Shown here: positions 34,969 to 43,767 of the stretch, piece after piece
Numbering within the stretch: position 1 is the stretch's first letter
How the letters are laid out: each line of letters begins with the position of its first letter
DNA from: Austwickia sp. TVS 96-490-7B
Lineage (GTDB): Bacteria > Actinomycetota > Actinomycetes > Actinomycetales > Dermatophilaceae
Direction: 5' to 3'
Length of the DNA: 64,000 nt
Assembly: GCF_019331795.1 (NCBI RefSeq)
Contig: NZ_JAHPZL010000003.1
Span: 615,877 to 679,876 of the forward strand
Translations under genes and position numbers: made by a program
Notes under the pieces: generated by a model
What the model saw: the letters and a program-made list of their open reading frames with translations, nothing else
The model's database searches: none
Told to the model about the DNA's origin: nothing

Positions 34969-35744
34969 CGCGCATTCCAACTCGTCCACGTCATCCAATC
35001 GGAAAGGGGAATATGTGCCTGCGGGTTATCACTTAACGATCCGACGATGGGCTTGCCATCCGGCCCGATGACCTTGCCGCCACTGCAGACGACTACGTGA
35101 TCAACCTGCTGCGAAAGCTCTGGCGAACCTGGGAAACCCTGATCGATCCTCACCCCATTCCCCGAGTCAGATGGGTCAAACCAGCGCGTACCGACTCCCT
35201 TCTTGTTGGGTACCCCCGGCCCCCAGGATCCCGGCAACTTGGAACGCGCATCCACGATCTTCTGGCCCCAGGGACCGATGGGTAGTGCGCGTGGGCCGCT
35301 GTATGCGGCAACACCACCAGACACAGACGAAACAGAGGGGTGCTGACGAGCGGAGACCGAGAAGCTCGGCGGACTTCGCGTGGAGACCGAGTAGCTGTCC
35401 GGTGACGCAAGCGTCAGGCCGTTGTCGTAAGACTGGGCCACCAAGTCGTCGTGGGTGAACTCGACTGGGACCTCCGCAGCCGCGACCCGCGCATCGACAG
35501 AACGAACCGCTGGCGAACGGGTATGCGCGGGGCTTTTGGCCTGGCTAGGACCTGCGACGACGCGCTTGTGGGGCCCGACGACGTGCACCGCGACAGGTGT
35601 TGAGACCCCGACGCGAGTTTGGACTTCGGGAAGGGTTGCGGCCGACGCGGTTCCGCCACCCAGCAGGCTCACCAGTAGGGCGGTGAGGGCGGCGAGGAGA
35701 AGACGCCACCACCCCACACCTGCAGGCCGAGTTACCCTCGCCAT
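34965..35744 (-). CDS. Stand-alone secreted polymorphic toxin, nuclease-like C-terminal domain
   Basis: 259 residues from ATG 35744 (MARVTRPAG). A Sec signal peptide is visible: WWRLLLAALTALLVSLLGGG then TASAA. The middle (residues 30-165) is low-complexity and Ser/Val-rich. The last 75 residues form a toxin domain: GVGTRWFDPSDSGNGVRIDQG, SQQVDHVVVCSGGKVIGPDGKP and AHIPLSDWMTWTSWN, with conserved His and Asp as in RHS-tip nucleases. Unlike neighbours it is not attached to RHS repeats. The immunity-like gene overlaps its stop by 4 bp. Target unknown. Confidence 0.75.
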   Translation of the reverse strand: MARVTRPAGVGWWRLLLAALTALLVSLLGGGTASAATLPEVQTRVGVSTPVAVHVVGPHKRVVAGPSQAKSPAHTRSPAVRSVDARVAAAEVPVEFTHDDLVAQSYDNGLTLASPDSYSVSTRSPPSFSVSARQHPSVSSVSGGVAAYSGPRALPIGPWGQKIVDARSKLPGSWGPGVPNKKGVGTRWFDPSDSGNGVRIDQGFPGSPELSQQVDHVVVCSGGKVIGPDGKPIVGSLSDNPQAHIPLSDWMTWTSWNAR

Positions 35745-35781
35745 GGGGGAAGTATTGCGGATCCATGGCGAGGGTAAGCGA

Positions 35782-36090
35782 TCACCCATTTCCTACCGCC
35801 CAAGCCACTGCCTCCCCGAGCACTTGCTCTAGCCCGAAGGTGGCCGACACCTGTAGCTGCTCGTCCGCAAGGATCTCACCGCTAGCGACGTCTCCCACAG
35901 ATAGGGTGACCTCGCCGCTTTCCCAGACAATCAACCGCACAAGACGACATGGCGTGTCTAGATCTACCCATGCAGATGCGTTGTCTCGGTCTTGCAGGCT
36001 GAAGTCCAGGCTGACCTGAACCCCGCTGGCCTTCAGGCTGAGTCGTCTCTCGCCAACCCACTCCTCCAGGAACCTCAACATAGCGTTCAT
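35782..36090 (-). CDS. TriTu-like immunity protein
   Basis: 102 residues from ATG 36090 (ATGA overlap with the toxin frame). The sequence FLEEWVGERRLSLKASG, ASAWVDLDTPCRLVRLIVWESGEVTLSVGD and FGLEQVLGEAV resembles immunity proteins paired with TreTu-type ADP-ribosyltransferase toxins. It is acidic overall. Assignment rests on memory of the family and on its partner gene. Confidence 0.65.
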   Translation of the reverse strand: MNAMLRFLEEWVGERRLSLKASGVQVSLDFSLQDRDNASAWVDLDTPCRLVRLIVWESGEVTLSVGDVASGEILADEQLQVSATFGLEQVLGEAVAWAVGNG

Positions 36091-36581
36091 AACTTGGACG
36101 CGATCCACTCGATGTTGGATGCCGCCGGGAACTGAGGCAATGGGTCGCCTCGACGTGCGGCAAGCCTCCCCAACATCGAGTTGGGGCCGGGGATCTGCGC
36201 CCACCCATCCTTGCCTGCTCCAGCCAAAGACGAGGGTGGTACATCGAACTCAACATATCGCGTGCCCGGCTTGGCTTCTTTCATGTAGGCCATGACATCG
36301 GTGGGATGCGCCACGTAGGTGGTACCTCCCGCACCTTCCTGGACCATTCCGGTGCTGACCATAGCCTCATTCTCGCTCTGGCCCATCCATCTCCCGACGC
36401 GAGTCAGACCACCGCCGCTGTTTGCGGCGGTTCGTTCGGCGAGTGCTTCGGCTGCTTTGCCAACAGTCTCACAGCGCGCGAGCCCGAGAGGGTCGGTCCA
36501 CGTCAGTGGATTAGGGACGCCCGCATGAGGATTGACCCCGCCCTCAATACCGATCGGATCCGGTGTGGTAAACCCACCCAA
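36087..36581 (-). pseudogene. RHS tip with TreTu-like ADP-ribosyltransferase toxin, detached
   Basis: 164-residue frame. It begins in the RHS core end (TTPDPIGIEGGVNPHAGVPN ... TWTDPLGL), then the toxin: RVGRWMGQSENEAMVSTG, YVAHPTDVMAYMKEAKPGT, YVEFDVPPSSL and IPGPNSMLGRLAAR, the pattern of TreTu toxins that modify EF-Tu. RHS similarity continues upstream on the DNA to about 36783 but in another frame, because about 10 bp are missing near 36607 relative to the intact gene at 39099. The toxin lacks secretion and RHS shell parts, so it is silent unless recombined into the main gene. The immunity gene follows directly. Confidence 0.75.
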
Positions 36582-36792
36582 GACAGGGTCGTAATACCGG
36601 TGCAGGTTGTGGTGTCTTCGTCATACACCTGCCCCAACGAACCCAACGGACACCCTTGCGGCCCAGACCGGCCCGGGACACCCCAAACGCTCGCCTCCCG
36701 CCGTCATCAGCGGGTACGCCGGGGCCACCACCTCCAGGGGCACCATGCTAGGTGAGCGGGTAGATCCCACGTCACCAGAGCCGACCAGGGCA

Positions 36793-37125
36793 TCATGAGA
36801 GACCCTCAGCTTGACTTCTGCCTCGGTCCGTCAGCCGCAACCAGAAACCATCACCCATCGGCGCCCAACCAAACCGCTCAAGCTCCGACTCAGCCCGACC
36901 CAGCCAATCAACATGTTCAGGCCAATCCACGAACCCCTCCTCAAGGAGATCTCCCGGCACCATCAATCTTTCAGCGAATAGACACCTCAAGACCTCCACC
37001 ACGATCACTTTGGATTGCGGATTCACCTCACCCTGAGTGCCATACCAAACAACATCGTGCAAGGCAACCCAGTCATCCAGCCCACACTCCAGCAGATCGG
37101 CTACCACCTCACTTTCAGTCACCAT
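36793..37125 (-). CDS. Probable immunity protein for the upstream RHS tip
   Basis: 110 residues from ATG 37125, preceded by GGGGGT. Acidic and Trp-rich: VVADLLECGLDDWVALHDVVWYG, EEGFVDWPEHVDWLGRAESEL and GFWLRLTDRGR. No family named with confidence. It overlaps the end of a toxin fragment by 7 bp, the arrangement seen for each immunity gene in this array. Confidence 0.65.
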   Translation of the reverse strand: MVTESEVVADLLECGLDDWVALHDVVWYGTQGEVNPQSKVIVVEVLRCLFAERLMVPGDLLEEGFVDWPEHVDWLGRAESELERFGWAPMGDGFWLRLTDRGRSQAEGLS

Positions 37126-37735
37126 GGCACCCCCTTCGGGAGGGGAACCTTCCTCCGCGCCCCACTCGGAGGAATAATGTCGATCGTCAGGCCACCAGAA
37201 TCCGAGCTGGTTCGCCATTGAACAACGCCTCCGTCAGGCAGTCGGTACACATCTGGGATGGCGCTGCCCCGAGCAGGCAACCGCTCGGCCCCGACAGTCC
37301 ACGCTTCAAAGGTGGTTCGCATCTCGTCGACAGACCCCACCGTGCGCACGGTCTTTTGCTTGCCTGCACCTAGCCCACGAAACGAATCCAGGACAGATCA
37401 GTATTCCGTGCCGGTCCAATGACCTCGGCGCCTGTCTTTGCGGCGGTTCGTCCGGCGAGTGCTTCAGCTGCTTTGACAACAGTCTCACAGCCCGCGAGCC
37501 CGAGGGGGCCTGTCCAGGTCAGTGGATTAGGGACACCCGCATGGGGATTGACCCCACCATCCAGACCAATCGGATCCGGTGTGGTGAACCCACCCAAGAC
37601 AGGGTCGTCATACCGGTGCAGGTCATACACCCAACCGGTGTCCTCGTCATACACCTGCCCCAACGAGCCCAGTGGACACCCTTGCGGTCCAGACCGGCCC
37701 GGAACACCCCAACCGGAACGTCTCGACCGCCTCCG
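37119..37735 (-). pseudogene. Frameshifted RHS core + toxin tip
   Basis: One frame (37370-37663 and further upstream to about 37735) encodes the RHS core end: GQVYDEDTGWVYDLHRYDDPVLGG, TPDPIGLDGGVNPHAGVPN and a linker AEALAGRTAAKTGAEV. It stops at 37370. A second frame (37119-37349, extending back to about 37395) encodes the toxin tip KQKTVRTVGSVDEMRTTFEAW ... IIPPSGARRKVPLPKGVPW. One frameshift near 37390 separates them. The tip's activity is unknown. Its immunity gene follows. Confidence 0.7.
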
Positions 37736-37746
37736 GAGGCCACGAC

Positions 37747-38073
37747 ATGCCCAGCCCCTTCCACGGCGACCGCCTCAAGACCCTGCGCACCGAACGCGGC
37801 TGGTCCCAAGCCGACCTCGCCGAGAAGATCGGCTCAGACGCCCGCCAAGTCTCCCGCTACGAAAACGGGCGCGTCACCCCCAGCCTCGACGTCACCGTCG
37901 ACCACCTGCTCTACGAGAGAGCCGAACGCCGACCCCTCACGGCCCCCAGTAGCCACCTCGACGCACGCCATGCCGACCTCGACCAACTCACCGACGACGA
38001 ACGCGCCAACATGACATCCTGGATCAACGCTCGGCCCCCTACTCCGCCACGACAGCCAGCCCGGACGCCATGA
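37747..38073 (+). CDS. XRE-family helix-turn-helix regulator
   Basis: 108 residues from ATG 37747. Helix-turn-helix: RLKTLRTERGWSQADLAEKIGSDARQVSRYENGRVTPS, then VDHLLYERAERRPL and an acidic LDQLTDDERANMTSW tail. Related regulators have about ten more residues between the HTH and the dimer helix, so a small deletion is possible. It is the only plus-strand gene in the cassette array, and its 3' end overlaps the immunity gene on the other strand by 35 bp. It may have come with a toxin-antitoxin or phage element. Confidence 0.75.
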   Translation: MPSPFHGDRLKTLRTERGWSQADLAEKIGSDARQVSRYENGRVTPSLDVTVDHLLYERAERRPLTAPSSHLDARHADLDQLTDDERANMTSWINARPPTPPRQPARTP

Positions 38074-38548
38074 CTGCGACGAGCTCGCCCTCCATCGACA
38101 CACCAACCTCAACGGGGCCAGCCTTCAGAACCTGAGCGACTGGCAAACTGGAGAACCAGATCGTCATCTGGTCCGATGCTGCCGTCAGCGATAAGGGACA
38201 CTCCACGTCAATGTCGCGGCGGGCCGGTTCCCGATAGTCCGGGGTCTCTTTCCATGGCCAGATCTCCAAGTCGAGGACTGCAGTCTCGGACCTCTGTGGC
38301 GTCGATGCACCTCGCAACCGTCGCAAATGCTCGTCTGGACGAGGCAAGTCAATGATCACCGCGCCAACCAAGGCTCCCGACTCTGGATGAACCTTGAGCT
38401 CCACATACCCCTGGTCAGGGTCCCGAACGAAGAGATAGAGCGGACTGACATCGGGCTCGACATCCCAGACCACGGACAGTGGAATCCAGGGATCGACCGC
38501 CACCTTCGCCGCCGGACTGGGTGCCGATGCCAAGAGCCTGATCGCCAT
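38039..38548 (-). CDS. Immunity protein of the main RHS toxin (inferred)
   Basis: 169 residues, starting 2 bp after the RHS stop codon. The sequence (MAIRLLASAPSPAAKVAVDP, LYLFVRDPDQGYVELKVHPE, DIDVECPLSLTAASDQMTIW) gives a beta-rich acidic protein. I recognise no family. Position directly behind the toxin tip defines the likely role: binding the RHS C-terminal toxin. Confidence 0.7.
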   Translation of the reverse strand: MAIRLLASAPSPAAKVAVDPWIPLSVVWDVEPDVSPLYLFVRDPDQGYVELKVHPESGALVGAVIIDLPRPDEHLRRLRGASTPQRSETAVLDLEIWPWKETPDYREPARRDIDVECPLSLTAASDQMTIWFSSLPVAQVLKAGPVEVGVSMEGELVAVMASGLAVVAE

Positions 38549-38549
38549 G

Positions 38550-39821
38550 TCAGCCGACCCATCGGCCGTGAATCAAGGCAGGGAGCGCGTCTCCTGCGCG
38601 CTGTCTGAACTCCAACTCCCAACCGCCAACTGTCATTCTCTGGTTTAGCGGAACCCCGCCACGAGTGGCGCCCCCAACAGCGGCCTGCAGACTCCGCAAG
38701 CGCTGCTGCGTTCCCAGTCCGACCATTTCCAGGCTCTGCCCACTCCTCGCGGCACTTCTCGCCGCGTCAGCCAAGTGGTCGGTCACATTGCCGTGCACCC
38801 ACACGCGAGAGTTGCCAGCGGTCAGCTCAAAGGACTTCGGCAGACCCCCCGTCCCAGGGATAGCGCCGGCTGTCCCGACAACATCATCCCAAACCGTCCC
38901 TGTCTTTGCGGCGGGTCGTCCGGCGAGTGCTTCAGCTGCTTTGCCAACAGCCTCACAGCCCGCGAGCCCGAGAGGGTCGGTCCACGTCAGTGGATTAGGG
39001 ACGCCCGCATGAGGATTGACCCCGCCCTCAATACCGATCGGATCCGGTGCGGTCAACCCACCCAAGACAGGGTCGTAATACCGGTGCAGGTTATACACCC
39101 AACCGGTGTCCTCGTCATACACCTGCCCCAACGAACCCAACGGACACCCTTGCGGCCCAGACCGACCCGGAACACCCCAAACGCTCGCCTCCCGCCGCCA
39201 CGCAATGTCACCATCCGGAGTCAAAAGCTCAGTCGGGGCACCCGCCAAATCAGCAACGATCGCAAAAAACTCGTCATCCACCCGATCTTGGGACCACCCC
39301 GCTGAGCCACCGACAGGACCAGGGCCGACACCAGGTCCACCGGCACCACCACCGTGGGGGGTGCCACGCTGAACGAGCGGTACGCCGGTGCGCGGGTCGT
39401 GATCCCACGTCACCACAGCCACACACCCGTCGGTGCCCCCGCCACCAACACCAGCAGCGCTGACGCCAGCCAGGACGGGCTCGCGTTCGTAGACGCGGGT
39501 GACTTGCTCGATCAACAGGTTCCCCGACCACACATACGACCGCGACTCATCCACGACCCCAGCCACGGCCCGGGTCCGTCCCACCCGCCGCCCGAGCCCG
39601 TCATAGGTATACGTCCACACCCGATCCCCCGGACCTGTCGTGCGGACCAGTCGATCTTCCCCATCCCAGGCATACGACCACTCGATTCGACCCCCAGACA
39701 GGCCGTGCCGCCACCGCGACGTCACCCGCCCCGCACCGTCGGGCGAGACCCCCCGACCAGCCAGCGACATCATCGTCGCGACGAAGTTGCGACCCTGCCC
39801 AACCACCCAACTGGTGCGCAC
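38550..39821 (-). CDS. RHS toxin, C-terminal part (after frameshift): RHS core and toxin tip
   Basis: 423-residue frame continuing the RHS gene from the upstream segment. It holds the last YD repeats (YAWDGEDRLVRTTGPGDRVW, YTYDGLGRRVGRTRA), the RHS-associated core (DDEFFAIVADLAGAPTELLT, LGSLGQVYDEDTGWVYNLHRYYDPVLGG, TAPDPIGIEGGVNPHAG, TWTDPLGLAG), then the variable tip from about residue 290: KTGTVWDDVVGTAGAIPGTGG, FELTAGNSRVWVHGNVTDHLAD and GGWELEFRQRAGDALPALIHG. The tip chemistry is unknown to me. Adding one G to a run of six at 39847-39852 would join it to the upstream frame, giving a protein of about 1,610 residues. Confidence 0.85.
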   Translation of the reverse strand: MRTSWVVGQGRNFVATMMSLAGRGVSPDGAGRVTSRWRHGLSGGRIEWSYAWDGEDRLVRTTGPGDRVWTYTYDGLGRRVGRTRAVAGVVDESRSYVWSGNLLIEQVTRVYEREPVLAGVSAAGVGGGGTDGCVAVVTWDHDPRTGVPLVQRGTPHGGGAGGPGVGPGPVGGSAGWSQDRVDDEFFAIVADLAGAPTELLTPDGDIAWRREASVWGVPGRSGPQGCPLGSLGQVYDEDTGWVYNLHRYYDPVLGGLTAPDPIGIEGGVNPHAGVPNPLTWTDPLGLAGCEAVGKAAEALAGRPAAKTGTVWDDVVGTAGAIPGTGGLPKSFELTAGNSRVWVHGNVTDHLADAARSAARSGQSLEMVGLGTQQRLRSLQAAVGGATRGGVPLNQRMTVGGWELEFRQRAGDALPALIHGRWVG

Positions 39822-42800
39822 TTCGTCAGCGACCCCGACTTGGCAAACCCCCCACCCGACACACCCTGTTTCTCATCACTAATGACATACGTGCTGGACA
39901 GGGCCCCGGTCGGGTCGTAGGCATACCGCTCCGACACCACACCATCGGTGGTGACGGCCAACACCCGCCCCGCGGGATCTAACTCAAACTCCGAGATCCC
40001 ACCAGCAGCATCGGTCAACCCCGTCAGATGCCCAGCCCGGTCGTACCGGTACGACCGACCCACCCCCACAAACCCACCAGCGCTACCGGGAGCCCCGCCC
40101 GTGAGGCCGTGGGCTTGGAGCAGACCAGCCGGTGACCACGACGACGTCAACTCCACTCCGGCATCGATCACCCGAGACACTTCCCGGCCCGCACCATCAA
40201 CCCCGAACCGGACCTGACGCACACCCGCCGATAACCCCGCCAACACGCCCCCCGCGTCATACGCCCACCCCGTACGACGACCCGACGGCGCCACCCGGCC
40301 CACCAACCGACCCACCACATCAAACTCTGACGTGACAAGCTGGCCAGCCGGGCCCTCTGCCACGACCCGCCCAAGCACATCCCGCGCGAACCCCACCGGC
40401 GCCCCGCCCCCATCAGCCGCGACCAACCGGCCCGCCCCGTCATAGGAGAAACACCGCACCACCGGATCCATGCCCTCGGGGGCATCGGTGACCGACTCGA
40501 CCAGATCACCATGCTCGTCATACCGGAACCTGACCCGCTGACCAGCCGCGTTGACCCGTGCAACGACCCGCCCGACGGCGTCGCGCTCCACCACCGTGCG
40601 CGCACCATTGACATCCACAGTGGCCATCACCCGACCGGCGACGTCCCGCTCGAACTCCCACGCCCCACCTGCCGGATCCAGCACCGACGTCAGGCGCCGC
40701 TCGCCGTCATAAACGAACTCCGTGCGCGCCCCATCCGGGCCCGTCGACGCCGTCCGTGCATCAAACCGGCCGTACTCATGTCGCGTCAGGCCACCAACCG
40801 GATCGACCTCCTCGACAAGGTTGCCCTCCCCATCCCAGACATACCGCCACACCCCACCATCAGCATCACGCCGCCACGTCAACCGACCCGCCACGTCATA
40901 CGCCCACGCCGACTCCCCGGCCGCGTCCCCGGCAGCCACCACCCGCCCAAAGACATCCCGGCGCGCCCACGACACTCGCCCCGCCCCATCAGTCACCGAC
41001 ACCGGTAACCCCGCCAGATCACACTCCAACACCGTCACCGCGCCCGCCGCGTCGGTCACCGATGTCAACGCCCCACGCACGTCATACCCCAACCGGGTCA
41101 CCGCGCCCGCCGCGTCCGTGACCGAGGCCAACAGGCCACGCCCGTCGTACTCATAGCCACTGACCGCGCCATCAGCGCCGACGACCCGCGTCGGCAACCC
41201 CCGCCCCGGCAGATACTCCACCCGCACCGTGCGCCCACCCGGACCGCTCACCGCGCTGACATTGCCCGCGTCGTCATACGTCCACGACGAGACCCCACCG
41301 GCCGCGTCCACCACCGCGACCCGCCGACCCCGCTCATCCCAAGTCGTGCGCGTCACCGCACCCAACGGGTCCGTCACCGCCACCACATGGCCCGCACCGT
41401 CGTGCTCATGCCGCCACCACGCACCCGTGGCATCCTGCACCCGCGTCACCAGCTCATCAGCGTCGTACTCCAACAAGCTGTTCAGCGTGCCGCCGCTGCC
41501 CACACCGGCCACGCACCGACCGGCCTCGTCATAGGTGTAGTCATACCGCTCACCGTTGGAGTCGACCCACCACGTCATCCGCCCCACCGCGTCATAACCG
41601 CACCGAGTCACCGCTTGAGAAGCACCGTCAGCTGGCACCTCACCTGCCGCTTCGGACGCCACTAACCCGGCACTGTCGTACGTGAACCGGGACACCACCA
41701 CCGGCCGCCCACCATCACGACCCACCGCGATCTGTCCGACCCGCGTCCCCGAGGGATCCGCAGCGAACTCCACGACATAACCACCCGAATGCCGCCACAC
41801 TGACGGCACCCCCGCCTCGTCGTAAGACACCTCGATGCGGTTGCCTAACCCGTCAACGATCGCCGCTAACCGGTACGACGACAACCCCGCATCCAGGTCC
41901 ACATCTACCCACGCCGGAACACCACCCGAGACACGCCCGAGCACCAACGGCGCATCAGGATCAGCCTCAAAAACCCGATACACCCCCGCACCCGGGTCGA
42001 ACACCGCACACACCGCACCCGCCACACCAAAACCCTCAGCCTGCTGCGGCGTCAACCACGTCAACGGCCAAGCATCCCCCACCAGCGGCGACACCGCCTC
42101 CCCGAGACCCCCCATCTGATAAACCAACGACGCCTTATCCGCCCGATAAAACACCGCCGCGCCACAGGCCGCATCGACTTCTACGTGCTCATCCAAGCTC
42201 GACGCCCACGTCGTGCCGAAGAACCGGCCCCGCCCATACGCCGAAGAATACGTCCGGCCGATCACCACCGGCAGCACGCCCGGCAGTTCCACGTCGACCA
42301 TCGAAACGAATACCTCGCCCGTAGCCACATCGATCGGGTCAGCACATGAGGAGACATCAGTCACCCGCCGACTCAACCTCGACAGCACCGACGAACGCTC
42401 CACAGCCGCACCGGCCGCCTCCACGCCCTTCGCCGCCCGCGACGCACCCCGCGTCCCACGAGCCGCCGCACCACCACCCGCAGTCGCCAACGTCAACGCC
42501 GCGTCAGGAAGCAACCGGCCCAAAGCCCGGCCGGGATCGTGGCGCCACGTGTCCAGATCGATCATTGCCGCACCGGCTTGCTTGACGAACTCACCCGGGT
42601 TATCCCTGACAGCCTTCGCCAAGGCCATCATGTCCTCGGCCTGCATGCGCTTACTCGCCAGCAACTCCTCCGCGGTGAAACGACCCGAGGCAAGCGACAT
42701 AAGGTCATCGCGGACCCAGGACAGCGGGTTAGCCTGATCCGCCATCGCGGCCAGCTCCATCACCGCTTCCCCGGCTCCCGACACCACCGAACCCGCGAAC

Positions 42801-43375
42801 GCACCCGCTTTCTCCAACCAGTTCCGCTCCCGCGGCGCCGCCGCGCACCCAGCGCGCACCCCCGCGGCCGCGGTCTCCGCGGCCGCATTCAGCTGCGCAC
42901 ACACCGAAGCGAACACCGACTTCGCCCCGGCACGCACCGCCTCGCCCGGATCCACGAACGGCTCGACCGTCAGCGTGAACGTCCCCGGCCCGTGCGCCGC
43001 CTCCCACGAGGCCTTCTTCCGCTGCCCGGCCTTCACCTCCGCCTCGTACCCTGCCCGCGCGGACCTCGTTACCTCCTCGCCCCGCGCATATTCACGAGCA
43101 CACGCCGCCGCGCTCGACTGCGCCGACTCCAACGCCCCCGCAAACACCTCCAACGCATCCGCCGCCACACGAAAACCCGCCGCCGCGTCCAGCCACTTGC
43201 GCGGCTCGAACGAGAAACGCTCCCGGAACCGGTCAGCCGCCCGCCCCTTCCACCCCTCCGCGGCCACCCGCGACAGGTTCGTAGCCACCGACTCGTACAC
43301 CGTGGCCTGGCTGCGCATCATCGCCACCCGCGTCCGGATGTCCGACGGGCTCCCCAAGATCTCGAAATCAGCCAT
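39770..43375 (-). CDS. RHS toxin, N-terminal part: WXG100-like domain, DUF6531 and YD repeats
   Basis: About 1,200 residues from ATG 43375 (MADFEILGSP, preceded by AGGGGCG; an earlier GTG overlaps the upstream gene). Residues 1-95 are a WXG100-like helical pair with the WXG turn GWKGRAADRF, a type VII export feature. An Ala-rich helical linker follows, then CADPIDVATGEVF (start of the DUF6531/RHS shell) and a long series of YD repeats (YDEAGRCVAGVGSGG, YDAVGRMTWW, YEYDGRGLLASVTDAAGAVT). The frame runs out 44 codons after the true junction. Together with the next frame it is a contact or secreted polymorphic toxin. Confidence 0.88.
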   Translation of the reverse strand: MADFEILGSPSDIRTRVAMMRSQATVYESVATNLSRVAAEGWKGRAADRFRERFSFEPRKWLDAAAGFRVAADALEVFAGALESAQSSAAACAREYARGEEVTRSARAGYEAEVKAGQRKKASWEAAHGPGTFTLTVEPFVDPGEAVRAGAKSVFASVCAQLNAAAETAAAGVRAGCAAAPRERNWLEKAGAFAGSVVSGAGEAVMELAAMADQANPLSWVRDDLMSLASGRFTAEELLASKRMQAEDMMALAKAVRDNPGEFVKQAGAAMIDLDTWRHDPGRALGRLLPDAALTLATAGGGAAARGTRGASRAAKGVEAAGAAVERSSVLSRLSRRVTDVSSCADPIDVATGEVFVSMVDVELPGVLPVVIGRTYSSAYGRGRFFGTTWASSLDEHVEVDAACGAAVFYRADKASLVYQMGGLGEAVSPLVGDAWPLTWLTPQQAEGFGVAGAVCAVFDPGAGVYRVFEADPDAPLVLGRVSGGVPAWVDVDLDAGLSSYRLAAIVDGLGNRIEVSYDEAGVPSVWRHSGGYVVEFAADPSGTRVGQIAVGRDGGRPVVVSRFTYDSAGLVASEAAGEVPADGASQAVTRCGYDAVGRMTWWVDSNGERYDYTYDEAGRCVAGVGSGGTLNSLLEYDADELVTRVQDATGAWWRHEHDGAGHVVAVTDPLGAVTRTTWDERGRRVAVVDAAGGVSSWTYDDAGNVSAVSGPGGRTVRVEYLPGRGLPTRVVGADGAVSGYEYDGRGLLASVTDAAGAVTRLGYDVRGALTSVTDAAGAVTVLECDLAGLPVSVTDGAGRVSWARRDVFGRVVAAGDAAGESAWAYDVAGRLTWRRDADGGVWRYVWDGEGNLVEEVDPVGGLTRHEYGRFDARTASTGPDGARTEFVYDGERRLTSVLDPAGGAWEFERDVAGRVMATVDVNGARTVVERDAVGRVVARVNAAGQRVRFRYDEHGDLVESVTDAPEGMDPVVRCFSYDGAGRLVAADGGGAPVGFARDVLGRVVAEGPAGQLVTSEFDVVGRLVGRVAPSGRRTGWAYDAGGVLAGLSAGVRQVRFGVDGAGREVSRVIDAGVELTSSWSPAGLLQAHGLTGGAPGSAGGFVGVGRSYRYDRAGHLTGLTDAAGGISEFELDPAGRVLAVTTDGVVSERYAYDPTGALSSTYVISDEKQGVSGGGFAKSGSLTKCAPVGWLGRVATSSRR

Positions 43376-43383
43376 GTCGCCCC

Positions 43384-43713
43384 TCACACCCCCGGCCGCG
43401 GCACGGACGGCAACTGACCAACAGAGCCTTTCAACCGCGCCGACCCCTGCTCCTCAAACTGCACATACTTACCCGCCACCTTCGTTAACCGTGACGAAAT
43501 CTCCTCCACGTCAGCAGTCATCGCCTCCGTGCCCAGCTGCCAACGATCCATGAACTCACACACCGCGCCCCACACCACCGCATGACCCAGCGCCGCCTCG
43601 GTCGGCATGAAGTCAGCCACGAACGTTTTCGTGCTCGTCTCAACCGCCACCCCAACCGACTCCGCGGCCTTCGTCAGCGCAGGCAGATCCACCTCAAAGT
43701 CATACGACGGCAT
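43384..43713 (-). CDS. ESX/WXG100-like small helical protein 3
   Basis: 109 residues, all-helical prediction with a central hydrophobic patch (HAVVWGAVCEFMDRWQLGTEAM) and helix DVEEISSRLTKVAGKYVQFEE. It directly precedes the RHS gene, their stop and start nearly overlapping. Length and fold suit an ESX-type partner or chaperone for a type VII substrate. Confidence 0.65.
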   Translation of the reverse strand: MPSYDFEVDLPALTKAAESVGVAVETSTKTFVADFMPTEAALGHAVVWGAVCEFMDRWQLGTEAMTADVEEISSRLTKVAGKYVQFEEQGSARLKGSVGQLPSVPRPGV

Positions 43714-43767
43714 CCCGCCTGCTCCTCTCCCCTAAAGCCCACACCACAACCCTGAATATGCACCACG

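Noticed and set aside
39900..42000. Tandem DNA repeats in the RHS gene
   Set aside because: They follow the YD protein repeat and need no separate annotation.
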